From a virus: a DNA stretch of 43,267 nt. Numbering within the stretch: position 1 is the stretch's first letter; each line of letters begins with the position of its first letter. Location of the stretch: positions 1 through 43,267 of IMG/VR virus record IMGVR_UViG_3300012271_000020, one strand, 5' to 3'. The position numbers and the translations under genes were made by a program. The notes under the pieces are model-generated. The model was not told where the DNA came from. It was given only the letters and a program-made list of their open reading frames with translations, and did not search any database. Shown here one piece after another: positions 31,501-41,000 of the stretch.

Positions 31501-32762
31501 CCTTCACGGTAGTCTACCAGAATCTCTTGCCCTTCTAACTCATCTGCGTCCAAGATAACAGTAGAGAACTCCGCCACGCCATTTGTAGGAAGGTCACGAT
31601 CACCCCCCGCTGTAGCAGGGATGAGTGCCGGAGAGAATCCAATGTTCTCGGCTGGAGTCGCATCAATAAACGCACCCAAGATAGAACGGTTGCTATCCGT
31701 AGCACGTGGCGGGTACAAACGCCTGACGCGAATCCAATCAAGGAAAGGTGAGTCGTACAGGGGTGGAACAACAGTACCAAACGCATCAGTTCCCACGGAC
31801 TGAGCCGGATTTGCAAGAAGCTCACCCACTGTGTACAGTGTCTGGATAGTCGCAGCACCCGGAACCATGCTGTCAACCTCAAAGGGATGCAAAGGCGAGG
31901 CAAGGATATTGTCTATGCCAGGGGCAGGGCCTACAAGGTCCACATAAAAGATGCGAGACTGTACCAGAAAGTAATCGCCCACGGCCAACTCACCGGTGGG
32001 AGCGGATACCGCAAGCCTTTCCGAAGCAAAACCCTCAATTGTGGCGCCCACTACCGAGGTTTTCGTCAAGGCAGATCCGAAGGTGACGTCGAAGAACTCT
32101 TCTGTCCAAGAAAACACGGGCCAGTCTTCAGGCAACACAGCGGCATACGCCGTCACAGTGCCGTCCGAGGCGGGTAGAGGTAGCAAGCGTGGCGGATAGA
32201 AGCCGTAGTGACTCCACCTGTACGAAGCTCCCCCGTCTGCTACGTCATACGTAGCCGTGACGAGATCAATCTCATTGGAGCTTGACGCTGTGACGGTCGA
32301 TGTGCGAAGGTTACCCTTAGCCGCAGGGTTTGTAAAGTTTGAGGTGTCGTGCGTGGTCAGAAACGTGTTGGCGAGAACGGTACCGTGTGGCGACAAGACG
32401 AAGTTAGAGTTGAAGTTCAGACCTTGAGGGTCTTCAAACGTACCCGTAGCCGTCAAGTCAAGGTCGTCACCCTCTGAGTACAAGTCAGCGCCGAAAATCA
32501 ACGCAGGCTCCACCCAACGCCTGAACCTGCTAGGACGCGTTAAAAGACTCAACGTAGACACGTTAGAGTACGCGTGAGGCGTGGACGGTACGAACCTCGC
32601 ATCCTTCATAGGAGGCAAGTTCAACGCCTGTGCGAGGGATTGAGGCGCCGCATAGTCCAACGTACTGTTGGACTGATAGGGCTCTTGTTCCGGTCCCAAC
32701 TTGGAGTCCGTTGCGATCTTTCCCTGGAGGCTTTTCTTTACGATTTCGTCAATCTTGGACAT
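28569..32762 (-). CDS. Tailspike-like protein with parallel beta-helix
   Basis: This 1397-residue protein has a long N-terminal part of mixed beta domains and a C-terminal region from about residue 890 with the look of a right-handed parallel beta-helix. That region has many short rungs such as VVIRNCQF, IVIENGIL, VYISHNVFD and VTISFNHA, and the linked Asn residues typical of PbH1 repeats. Such regions occur in tailspikes and depolymerases that bind or cleave surface polysaccharides. I could not identify catalytic acids, so enzyme activity is uncertain. The first 60 residues are likely the particle-anchoring part. The ATG at 32762 has GTGAG 8 nt upstream. The start of the beta-helix is approximate. 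Confidence 0.75.
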   Translation of the reverse strand: MSKIDEIVKKSLQGKIATDSKLGPEQEPYQSNSTLDYAAPQSLAQALNLPPMKDARFVPSTPHAYSNVSTLSLLTRPSRFRRWVEPALIFGADLYSEGDDLDLTATGTFEDPQGLNFNSNFVLSPHGTVLANTFLTTHDTSNFTNPAAKGNLRTSTVTASSSNEIDLVTATYDVADGGASYRWSHYGFYPPRLLPLPASDGTVTAYAAVLPEDWPVFSWTEEFFDVTFGSALTKTSVVGATIEGFASERLAVSAPTGELAVGDYFLVQSRIFYVDLVGPAPGIDNILASPLHPFEVDSMVPGAATIQTLYTVGELLANPAQSVGTDAFGTVVPPLYDSPFLDWIRVRRLYPPRATDSNRSILGAFIDATPAENIGFSPALIPATAGGDRDLPTNGVAEFSTVILDADELEGQEILVDYREGIFHLSHPIATGSTLNPNSYLDPQGYPRLYAVFAAYNRLVPPVAVSALIRGGTRAGIGRIPATTQENSPVTGRTGWKVSLGDDNTGLGEYYYYPNNETAVADPPIEYGGRNEALYFLESNLSHEGGPLTVFQKRSEEDGVVQVGAIAYNGRGGSDPDDAAQITFIPDISNDSGSDLTSSNKPDFRVSTVRQLARVQASLFFSVAPADILAGSINGIDFSITLIDDAADAVAASSPATGITVTDGQRSMPEVIADIVNQLPGTLVRGEDYDLSYYSDGTDYVFVFEASRSLTITTDDAALFPITDGVTDDLKLSFGHDRQVQNVLRYVLRERELFFDGAGIRVNGSRLGTPVASSYVLEGFELLETSIEGGQAFISLSPGSVSTPQGVVRIADESRLSLTADRRLGVYFDVIAGTLGTVQQLPGDDTPFVNITVNDVPLYIAQVDAGPALNYTVDVRDFLAKTEVLTNITVGAEGRVATLAGALELAKKIGHTASSRPVIELLEDVTLDLIQTNTDDYAPVQAAVYDGAPITLPANLLFLGNGHTVTVSGVPSETVPFGDPIFRSNLDAGSSSNVEFSDITFNLDAGETVAVSLMAGNAVNNGVAIFDNVVLNGTATFNFNLYSATFDNDALQRQVVIRNCQFDGDVRIRSIDRLIVENCTHLGNADATGIFLIILNDEGYASVQGLNFNRLASTGFSTGFLLANNVNVNVSQIDAFALSISPPALSSVTDVRVSLSQVTLAVRLELGLAAQTTEGVFLIDGFYIDTATTNSPLTIDQVTQVFVSDFSLTSAANVTVDITDSDVSLRDFKIVNTSVSSGLTTKIGIRLQGDNGALISGENAMDSDIVIENGILEVSSGSGIYVSKANEAGKSTVISNNRFVNTTDSTVTTRGILLNADFGTASADNVANVYISHNVFDKYSVSGTENCSIGTNSVDADNFGDVTISFNHARGFSGGATEFFNLAGSITLRETNNGFTQ

Positions 32763-32775
32763 ATTGGGTTCTCAC

Positions 32776-34668
32776 TTAGGCAGGTAGCAGTTCGACTTTA
32801 TAAAGGACAACGGACGTGCCCGCCAATCCCGTCCACGTAATCCCCATGCGTACGGGGTAATACCCTTCGGGCGACAATTCAGGAGCGTCGTCGAGTAGGA
32901 AGCCCACGATAACGCTGTTAGGGCTCTCAATTTCAAAACCGGTCAGGGCTCCGCCTTGACCGTAAGGTCTACCCAGGTCGAAGTTCGGTGCGGTCAAAGG
33001 ATCTGTGTTGATCTCAATCCTCAAGCCCTCTGGGTGTCCGTAACCGTTGGCGGCGTTATTCAACGTCCCATCCCATCGGAAATCCTCGAAGATGTCTCCC
33101 GAGACGGGGAGCCCCACGATCCTGAACTTACCTTCCCTGTAGGGGCCTCCCATATCAAAGGAGCGGTAGTAGGTCGCAGCACCGGCAAATGCCGAATAGT
33201 CCGAGGTTGACGGGGGTAAGTACCCTGTAGTATAATCAGTTTGAGGATAACCAAGCTCACCACCTTCTGCGAGAGCAAGGTTAGCTCCGACAGATAGGCA
33301 ACGGACTTGGGCTTCCCCTGCACTCAAATCTACGGTAGAGTCGAACGTTGATCCTGTACCATCAGGTTCCATTAAAACATTCCCGGCCTGAAGCCTTACC
33401 GCCTCATCTTTGAACGTCTCTATGGTCAGACGGTCCACAGGAACCGCGCCGCGCGTGTCAAACGTGAGGCCGTTGATCAACAGAATATCTGGGGTGGTGC
33501 TCGCGAAGAGCGTCACGTTCCCGAAGGGGTCTGAGGCTACCAACTGAGGGTCAAACTCTACAGCTTTGATTGCCGTAAGAGCAATAGGTCCTGCAAACGC
33601 TGCGGGCTGTCCGATGGCGGGGTTGCCTCCGTCATAGACCGTGTACAAAATATCCTCTTGATTGTCAGTCTGTCCGGGCTGTTGCCTGATTGAGATACCT
33701 CTCTCCAAGAAAGAGTTGTCAAATAAATCCGAGACGTTAAAGGATGTCTCGAAGATGTCTGCCGAAGGGTCATAGACGTCCACGCCGCTGACAGCTTTGC
33801 TTCCCGCTGTGGGTGAGGATGCTGGGGTAAAGATAAAGCTGTTAATGGTAGCGCCCGTAGCTGAATCCGCATCAACGTAGACAGGTAGAGCGCTCCCTGT
33901 TGGGACGGCAGATGATCCATAACGACGGCCAGTCGTCTTGGCTTCGTAGTCTCTAAGGGTCCTGTAATGAATCACCTCATACGTCTCGACAGTACCGCCG
34001 CCCTGTGTTACAGTGACAGAGAACGTGGCGATCTGTTGGGCGGGGAAGTCCTGTGGGAAATCTTCGTAAGTTCCCCCGTAAGCCGCGCTCACAGGAAGGC
34101 GATCTGAAAGATTTAACTGAGGAAGGGCGCTGAGGGTCGCTACGGGGTTCGCCCCTGCAACGTAGTCCGTCTGCCCCAGGTCCCTGGTAGGGGTCGAAGC
34201 ATCTTCCGGGTCACCTTCGACAAAGATCACACCTACATCAAGGGCTGCTACTTCAACACCGCCTGCCTCCAAGACAAGGATACCGCGATCGGCAGGGAAC
34301 ACCGTCCCTTGAATCGTCACATCTCCTGCCCCCACAAGAGGGTGCAGAAACGCGGGGGTCGCTCCGCCGTCGTCATAGAATCCCTGGACCGCTACAGGAG
34401 TGGTGTCCACAGCGCCTGTATTCAAGGGGTTCGATGTCTCACCAATCTGGTTAGGCAGAGGCGTGGGAGCCTGTAGAGCCGACTGATTGATATGCTCTTG
34501 AACGTTGTCTCCCGACAGCGCAAGAGGCGTCTGGTTGGACACCTCGGAAGCTCGGGTTTCTCCTCCCGACACGCTGCTCTGAAAGGTCACCGAAGTGATG
34601 GCGACGGAACCTCGCCCTGCAAGTCCTGCACCGACGCGGATATCTGTAGGATTTTTCTTGGATGGCAT
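32776..34668 (-). CDS. Virion structural protein, 630 aa
   Basis: This 630-residue protein is beta-rich and low in cysteine and lysine, with many Gly, Ser, Thr and Asp residues, as in other phage appendage proteins. It starts with a basic, flexible segment (MPSKKNPTDIRVG). A LTGFEIESPNSVIVGF segment near residue 585 and the closing SVVLYKVELLPA suggest a C-terminal beta-sandwich. No family was recognised. The ATG at 34668 has GAGGA 4 nt upstream. It lies 7 nt after the stop codon of the 871-residue protein and 13 nt before the beta-helix gene. It is probably a baseplate or fibre component. Confidence 0.7.
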   Translation of the reverse strand: MPSKKNPTDIRVGAGLAGRGSVAITSVTFQSSVSGGETRASEVSNQTPLALSGDNVQEHINQSALQAPTPLPNQIGETSNPLNTGAVDTTPVAVQGFYDDGGATPAFLHPLVGAGDVTIQGTVFPADRGILVLEAGGVEVAALDVGVIFVEGDPEDASTPTRDLGQTDYVAGANPVATLSALPQLNLSDRLPVSAAYGGTYEDFPQDFPAQQIATFSVTVTQGGGTVETYEVIHYRTLRDYEAKTTGRRYGSSAVPTGSALPVYVDADSATGATINSFIFTPASSPTAGSKAVSGVDVYDPSADIFETSFNVSDLFDNSFLERGISIRQQPGQTDNQEDILYTVYDGGNPAIGQPAAFAGPIALTAIKAVEFDPQLVASDPFGNVTLFASTTPDILLINGLTFDTRGAVPVDRLTIETFKDEAVRLQAGNVLMEPDGTGSTFDSTVDLSAGEAQVRCLSVGANLALAEGGELGYPQTDYTTGYLPPSTSDYSAFAGAATYYRSFDMGGPYREGKFRIVGLPVSGDIFEDFRWDGTLNNAANGYGHPEGLRIEINTDPLTAPNFDLGRPYGQGGALTGFEIESPNSVIVGFLLDDAPELSPEGYYPVRMGITWTGLAGTSVVLYKVELLPA

Positions 34669-34675
34669 CAGGTCC

Positions 34676-37291
34676 TCACTTGATCAGGGGATTTGACTTG
34701 AGACGGTAAATCGCAGCCGCGCTCAGGTTCGGCGTAAAGGATACTCGGTTCTCTTCTACCGAGAAGTTCGTCGGTAGTAATGAAGAGTAATCGTAGTATT
34801 GTGAGAGCACTACAAGAACTGCGCTTCCCTCCGGGCCAAAGTCTGTGTCTCTGGTAAGGCGGGCTACAAAAGGAATGAACGCTTTGTGCTCGACGGGACC
34901 CGAGAGTGACTGGGCGATCGCTGTGGGGATGTAAGACCCTTCAGCTACAGCGGTGTAGTGGTCAATGAATTCCAGTGTCTGAGAGCCGATCACGTTCACG
35001 GGGTCTTGTAGCGTGATATTCGTGGCGGCGGCCATAGGCACGAACGTGTGAAGTTCAAGCATACCCACATCAGCGTCGAAGTCGTCTACCGAGATAGGGC
35101 CGGGTGCGTTGAGTTCAGCTTCCTTCTGGAAGGTCGCCCCCGCTGTGGCACACACAGGGATTTGCTGTGAGGCACCTTCATAGGGGAACGGCGTGGTCAC
35201 GGAGCCTGAAGAAGCCGTCACCGTGTACACCTTATCAGAGATGTACAAGGGCTGTAGCTCCAGGCTCAAGTTGACCAGATCCGCTGGGTTGTTTAGAAGC
35301 TCAAAGGGAATCGCTTGAATCGCGGGAGCGAGGTAGTACAAGGTCAACTCTGGCCCAGTCCGAGGAATGGGGAGGTTGGGCGTGTAATCAACCGTCGCGG
35401 CGAAACCGCCCGAGGCTTCTGCGGGGTCAAAGGTCAACGTCTTCCTGTCCGCGCTGATCGCAGTGACCGTCTTGGCGTTCCCGTTCACTACCAGGGTGAA
35501 ATCGGGGGCTGGAGTCGTCGGATCTGCCACGTAAGCCGTCTCAGGCAGTTCCACCGTGTCCGTAGCCGTAGAGAACGTTGAGAGGCTTCTGACGGCATCT
35601 GAACGGTATTTAAGCAGCACTTCACGGTGGGGGCCTTCTTCGTAGACCGCCGTGAGGAAAGGCGCTATGTTATCTCGCCCTGTCTGGTCATCCGTGAAGT
35701 TGGCAGTGAACAGTGCGTTGAATGAAGACGGGTTATGAATCAGGATGTCATAATTAGGAGCGGGCTCGTTTACAAGCGAGGTGAGTCCCGATCCCGAAGG
35801 GTAGGACACCTCATACTCAACCCAAACGTCAGACGAGTTCCCTGCCAAGGGAGGGTCTTCAAGAGTAATCGTGACGGTTCCAGTTCCCAAGCCTTCCACA
35901 GTAAAGTTCGCGAAGGCAGGCAGTCCCACGGTTCCCGAGTTGTCATTGAGGCGGACTGACAGGACATCTTGAATGACGGTCCCCAGGGGCTGTTCGTCTT
36001 CAATGTTCGTGGCTACAAAGTCCAACTCCAACGTATCAGCGGCTACCCAGGTGCCTCCGCCCGAGAACGTTGCTGCGTCATACTCGACTGTAAATCTTTC
36101 GAGGTGTGGTCGGTCCGTGAACACGGTGCAGAAGCCATCGGCGTTTCTGATCGTATTACCCGAGGATTTGTCTGGGGACGCGGAAGGCAGGATATCATCC
36201 GCCTTGAGGTAGCGCGAGCCGAAGCTCTCGTTGTTACCTCCGACGTAGTAGTCCGTGTAAGAAGACTGACCCACAAAGGACCTTAACCTGTTATCGAGCA
36301 ACAAGGCAAAGCTTTGCCTCATGTGTGCCGCCCAATCACGATCGTTAGGCGCTACGCTTGCGCGGAGGTCCTGTACATCATCCAAGACGATTTGATCCGA
36401 ATAGAAGCCATCGGGCCTATCCGAAGGTGTCGCAGTCCCTACCCCCGTGATCCCTCCGTTACCGTTGGTCAGGTGATTGAACGCCGTGGAGTTGCGCCTG
36501 AATACAATCGCTACAGGGATAGAGTAGAGGAATCCGTCTACGGTGCCTGCGATAGCGTTGGGCTGTCCCAATACGTCGCCCGCAACCCAGAGTCCCTGGT
36601 CCGTGGCAGACTTGGCAAACGTGGCCCCTACTACAGGAGCTACGTTAGGACCTTGTCCCAGAATGTTCACGTCGTCATATCCCAGACGGGTAGCGGTGTC
36701 ATTGAGCCTTACAGTACGTAGCGCGTACTGAATCTGCACGCGACGGGTTGTCTCCACGGTCGCTCCAATAGGAGTGTCGCGGAAGTCTTCGTCAATCCAT
36801 GTGGCCGCGTCACTGAGCACGTTACCGTGTCTGTAGACCTGCGTGGCAGAGGGCTTGTTGTCTGTGGCAGGTTCAGCTTCCACCAAAGCTCTCCAGACTT
36901 CAAGGTATACGAAGTCCGTTGCCACAGTTCCCAGGCTAGCCGGTGGTGCATCCAAAGTCAAGAGGTTTGTCTGTACTACTGCCGAACCTGTGTACTCCAC
37001 GGGGATCACCCAGCCGTTGACATGCGCTAGAAGTTCCCCGTCAAACCCGAAGGTGTTCGGGGTCGTGCCGAACTGATAATTCGTCAGACCCTCCTCCAAG
37101 AAGTCTCCCGTGAGAAACCCTGAAGGCATCAGGCTTTTCAAAGCTTGCGCGCGCGCTGAGCCTTGAATCTCTTGGTTCAGGTTAAGTTCGGCATTAGATA
37201 CGGGAGCGTCCTGTCGGTAGACCACTGTTTCGAAAGACGTGCCTTCAGGGTCGAGATAGGTCGAGTTGAGCCCGAGATTTTTATCAGTCAT
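34676..37291 (-). CDS. Virion appendage protein, 871 aa (paralogue of the 1510-aa protein)
   Basis: The first 330 of 871 residues share a module with the 23385-27917 protein, with the same order of segments: VNGWVIPV near 90, FVYLEVW near 125, ET-R-VQIQYALR near 182, GLWVAG near 240, and VDGFLYSIP with VFRRNS near 258. The remaining part differs, with beta segments around GFAATVDYTPNLPIPRTG near 640. This looks like a duplicated anchoring module fitted with different distal domains. The ATG at 37291 has only a weak GGGT upstream. It probably forms part of the same baseplate or fibre assembly. Confidence 0.75.
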   Translation of the reverse strand: MTDKNLGLNSTYLDPEGTSFETVVYRQDAPVSNAELNLNQEIQGSARAQALKSLMPSGFLTGDFLEEGLTNYQFGTTPNTFGFDGELLAHVNGWVIPVEYTGSAVVQTNLLTLDAPPASLGTVATDFVYLEVWRALVEAEPATDNKPSATQVYRHGNVLSDAATWIDEDFRDTPIGATVETTRRVQIQYALRTVRLNDTATRLGYDDVNILGQGPNVAPVVGATFAKSATDQGLWVAGDVLGQPNAIAGTVDGFLYSIPVAIVFRRNSTAFNHLTNGNGGITGVGTATPSDRPDGFYSDQIVLDDVQDLRASVAPNDRDWAAHMRQSFALLLDNRLRSFVGQSSYTDYYVGGNNESFGSRYLKADDILPSASPDKSSGNTIRNADGFCTVFTDRPHLERFTVEYDAATFSGGGTWVAADTLELDFVATNIEDEQPLGTVIQDVLSVRLNDNSGTVGLPAFANFTVEGLGTGTVTITLEDPPLAGNSSDVWVEYEVSYPSGSGLTSLVNEPAPNYDILIHNPSSFNALFTANFTDDQTGRDNIAPFLTAVYEEGPHREVLLKYRSDAVRSLSTFSTATDTVELPETAYVADPTTPAPDFTLVVNGNAKTVTAISADRKTLTFDPAEASGGFAATVDYTPNLPIPRTGPELTLYYLAPAIQAIPFELLNNPADLVNLSLELQPLYISDKVYTVTASSGSVTTPFPYEGASQQIPVCATAGATFQKEAELNAPGPISVDDFDADVGMLELHTFVPMAAATNITLQDPVNVIGSQTLEFIDHYTAVAEGSYIPTAIAQSLSGPVEHKAFIPFVARLTRDTDFGPEGSAVLVVLSQYYDYSSLLPTNFSVEENRVSFTPNLSAAAIYRLKSNPLIK

Positions 37292-37340
37292 AGTTCTACC
37301 CGTAAAGGAAGTGGAAAGCCAAAGGGAACTTGCGCATCAG

Positions 37341-38009
37341 TTAAAAAGTCAGGCGCCACGTTATTGAGAGGGTTGCCGACGCAGGTTTGTTTATGACGGG
37401 GAAGGTGAGGTAGTTACACAGGGTGTCTTGGTCCCTCACATCCTCTGTCTCATCAAAGACGCCGTTCGCAGGAGTGACAGGGCTGGTCGTCAAGAGGTCA
37501 TCCGACACATCGCCTCCTACCAAGCCCATCTCTACCAGAGTACCTACAGCTTCGGAAGCCAGGAACGTGGTCGTGAAGTCCACGATGTTCGTAGGGACAG
37601 CCGAGGCGGCACCACCCGAATCAATGAAGCTTGTCGTCACGAACGTCTTGCGTGCAATCTCTGCGTACAAAGATCTCTGAGTCGCTGTAGCAGCGGGGGG
37701 TGACTGGAGGTCCCAGCCCACATCACCAGTACCCATCGCGAGAGCAAAAATACCGTGAGCGGGCTCAATCGAATCCTTGGCAAGACGCGCCAGGAGGATC
37801 GAAAGGTCTTGCGTGACCACGTTCATGATGTGACCCTCTTCAATGAGCGCGCCTGTGTAGGCGTCGTGCATCTTGTAGAAAATCTCACCCTTGGGGCCGC
37901 TGTAAACCTCGCACTCTTGCTGCGATACGCCTATGAGAAGCTTGTCGCTCAGGTAAGTGCGTAGTCTGTCGACCAGCACTCGGGCTGTCTGTCGAATCTT
38001 TCCGTACAT
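37341..38009 (-). CDS. Virion structural protein, 222 aa
   Basis: This 222-residue protein starts MYGKIRQTARVLVDRL, a helical part. Next come KGEIFYKMHDAYTG and a GHIMNVVTQDLSILLARL helix near residues 60-77, then HGIFALAMGTGDVGW near 84-98, and a C-terminal strand pair (LCNYLTFPVI, ATLSITWRLTF). This layout appears in structural proteins of large tailed phages as I recall, but I cannot name the family. The start at 38009 is preferred because AGGTGA lies just upstream, whereas an earlier TTG at 38039 has no good site. It probably belongs to the baseplate or tail. Confidence 0.7.
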   Translation of the reverse strand: MYGKIRQTARVLVDRLRTYLSDKLLIGVSQQECEVYSGPKGEIFYKMHDAYTGALIEEGHIMNVVTQDLSILLARLAKDSIEPAHGIFALAMGTGDVGWDLQSPPAATATQRSLYAEIARKTFVTTSFIDSGGAASAVPTNIVDFTTTFLASEAVGTLVEMGLVGGDVSDDLLTTSPVTPANGVFDETEDVRDQDTLCNYLTFPVINKPASATLSITWRLTF

Positions 38010-38053
38010 AAGGTCACCTTGTGTTGTGTTCAAGATCAAAGGACACTAAAAGA

Positions 38054-41000
38054 TCATGGGAAATTGACAGACACAGTATAGTCAATGTCAACCGGAGTTT
38101 CTGTCAGGGTGTCAAGCAAACTGGAGGCTTCATCCAAGGTCGAACCCGAGCTATCCAACACGAACCCACCCAGGAACGTAAGGACCGCAAAAGGAGCATT
38201 GACTAGAGCCTCATCTGTGACCGGGCCATAAGCATCTTCGTGGAAATCCACGCACGATACGACGACATCAGCTTCGGAGAAGGGCTCCAGTTGGTCCTCT
38301 GCGGTGTCCAACGTCGAGGTCGCCCGGTCAAGATAGAAGGGCTGGTCATAGGACCCAAACCCGTCAGGAGCCTGATCAGGGACGGTGTAGACGTCGGCGT
38401 AACCGTCCAAGGTAAGATCCCTGAAGCCAAGGTCATCGCACGCAGGTGACAAGTGAGCCTGGAGGGTGCCTCCAAGGTCGACTTGCTCCAAATCAAGCAC
38501 GTTGAAGAAGGCGTCCTGTGCAAACGTATAGGAGATACGTAAGCGTCCATCTTCATAGGTAAAATCGATCTCACTGTCGGCCAAATCCTCAAAATCATTT
38601 GCGTTGGCGACGAGTTCTTCGACTTGCTCCAAGACCTTCTGTTGCGACAACTCGAAAGGAGGTGTACCTTCGTTTAGCCTGAGTACGGTCTCTTGCTTAC
38701 TGAGGTACTGTTTGCTGTACGGAGGCTTAACCAGAAAACGTACCAGCACATCAGAACGAAGGTTGTCTTGAGGATTATCTAGAGTCAGTGTCTGCGTCAA
38801 TTCCGAGAAGGAGAACGTGTAGGGAGTCACCCCATCCGGCGAGGATACACCCAGTACCTTGCGAACATTGTAGCCCTTGGAAGGGAAGATGAGCGTCGTC
38901 GAGGTATCCGTAGACAGCACCACCTCTTCCGAGGTCGTGTCAAACAGGGGCTCTGCGCTCGTGATAGGGAACGCGGCATTGAACACAGAGTGCTCAAGAG
39001 CAAGCTGCAAGTCGCGGTCATTGGCGACGTTGTAACGAACGTAGTCCCAGACGCTTTCGGCCAGTGAGGTAGGATCAAGAGACCCGAACCTGACGTACCC
39101 CAGGTCCGTGTTAAGTTCCAGGGCCGATGTCTTGAACGGTAGCTCACTGTATTGCTTCTCGAAAACAGGGTCTACGGCACCGTTGAGGAACACCTGCGTC
39201 TTGCCTGCCGGGTTCCGAGTCAACCGGATGTCCAAGAATGTTCCCAGGAACTCGGCGTCTACCACTTCATATGAGGTAGGATCGTTGAGGTCTCCGCCCG
39301 TATAGAACCCTAGCTGCCTCGTGGCGTACTGAGTTGAGTGGGAGAGGAAATAATCTACCGCGAAGGTGACCTCCTCTTCCAGCAAGTCCAACCGGACCTC
39401 ATGCTCTGTCGCAACGGAGTCCTGTAAGTCAGCCGTGGTGACCGATCCCAGGAACACCCCGTCCACGAAGAGTGAGACCACATCCAGTGAGCGAACCAAG
39501 CGATAGCCGTGGAACTCCCCGTCGTTCCAGGCAAAGGCAAACCCTAGAGGGTCACCCAACCCGTCGGCAAGAACCACGCCGTTCTTATTGGTGAACACGA
39601 CTCCTGTGAGGGTGACGTCATCCATAAAGGAAACGAACACCTCAAATTCGGTGTCGTCAACACCCATAAGAACCGGAATTCGTCCCATTCCGTCGGTCGC
39701 AAACGTATCAAACCTTAGCCTTGTGGCCAACACGTAATTCGTGTATACATTGGAGGCGCTGACCAAGGGGAAGGTGTCTGTTGCAGAAGCAAAAGGACCG
39801 TCAGGCTTGGACAGGATCTGGTGGTGGTCCACATGAGACGTCACAACGTCATCAAATCCTGTGGTGTCCCAACCTTCAGAAGCGAAGTCTTGTGTGCCCG
39901 AGAACGAGGTCTCGTACTGCACGACCACGCCGGACGAGGCTACTGCCGCGATGATACCTTCGGTGGCAAGTGAGTTGGCGTCCTGATCAATCATCCCTTC
40001 CGTTACCTGAAAGGTTGCATAGTCTGTAGTCGACGTGACGGCAGGATCTGCGAAGAGTCCCAAGGTCACTTCACGCAGGTCATCCGCAAGCGTAATCGTC
40101 GCGGGGATTGAACCTCCCACCCAGGAGTCCACACGAACGCGTGCTTCGAGATCCGCCTTGGCTTTTTGCGTGAGCAGAGGTTCGATGCGTCCATAGCTCA
40201 ATGACCCCTGATCGATCCTCCCAGCCTGTTCAAGATTCAGGAAGTCGCCATCAACGATCTGGAAGCTACCTTGGTCATCAAGAAGCGACCAGGGAGACAC
40301 AGGGTCCTCGTCAGGTAGCACCGCGAAGTCTCCGTTTGTGGAGACGCGAGGTGCTGTTTGAGACGCAGACACGGGCTGTATGCTGTACCTGAAGAAGTCC
40401 CATCCGCTCTTGGAGGTGGCTATTTTGGACGTGCCCCCGAAGAAGACGACGTTCTCTTCCAAGAGGTCATACATCTCTTCTTGTTGGGGTAAGTCCTCAT
40501 CGGTCACCGAAATCAACGGTGCGGGGTTACCTTGCGTGAACACTCGGGTCGTGTTCTCGGACTTGAAGACACGGTAAGACGTGAGGGCCGTGTAATCTAC
40601 CGTCCTGAAGCATTGTACGGCTCCAGGTGGGCTTGTAATCTCTGTCGTGAACACAACATCGAACAGGGTGGGGTCGACCGTCTGAGGCTCAATTGAGGCG
40701 ATCTCGAAGACGGCACCGTTAATGAACACCTCATCGCCTACGAACAGGCCGGGCTCAAACGGGAACACGACACGATCGTTGAATGAGGTAAGACCTTCCA
40801 GCCTGGGAGTCACGATACCTTCCAAGCCAAGGTAAGACCTCCAGTTGGTCTCATCTCCCCCGGCACCCAACATGCCTACGATGCGAACCGAGCCTACCTC
40901 CAAGAATGAAATGTTGTACAGGAGGCTATCGGAGGCCCACCCCGCTGAAATGCCTGTGTAGTCCCCGTCTTTGGTGTACTCGAATACCTTGGTGCGGAAA

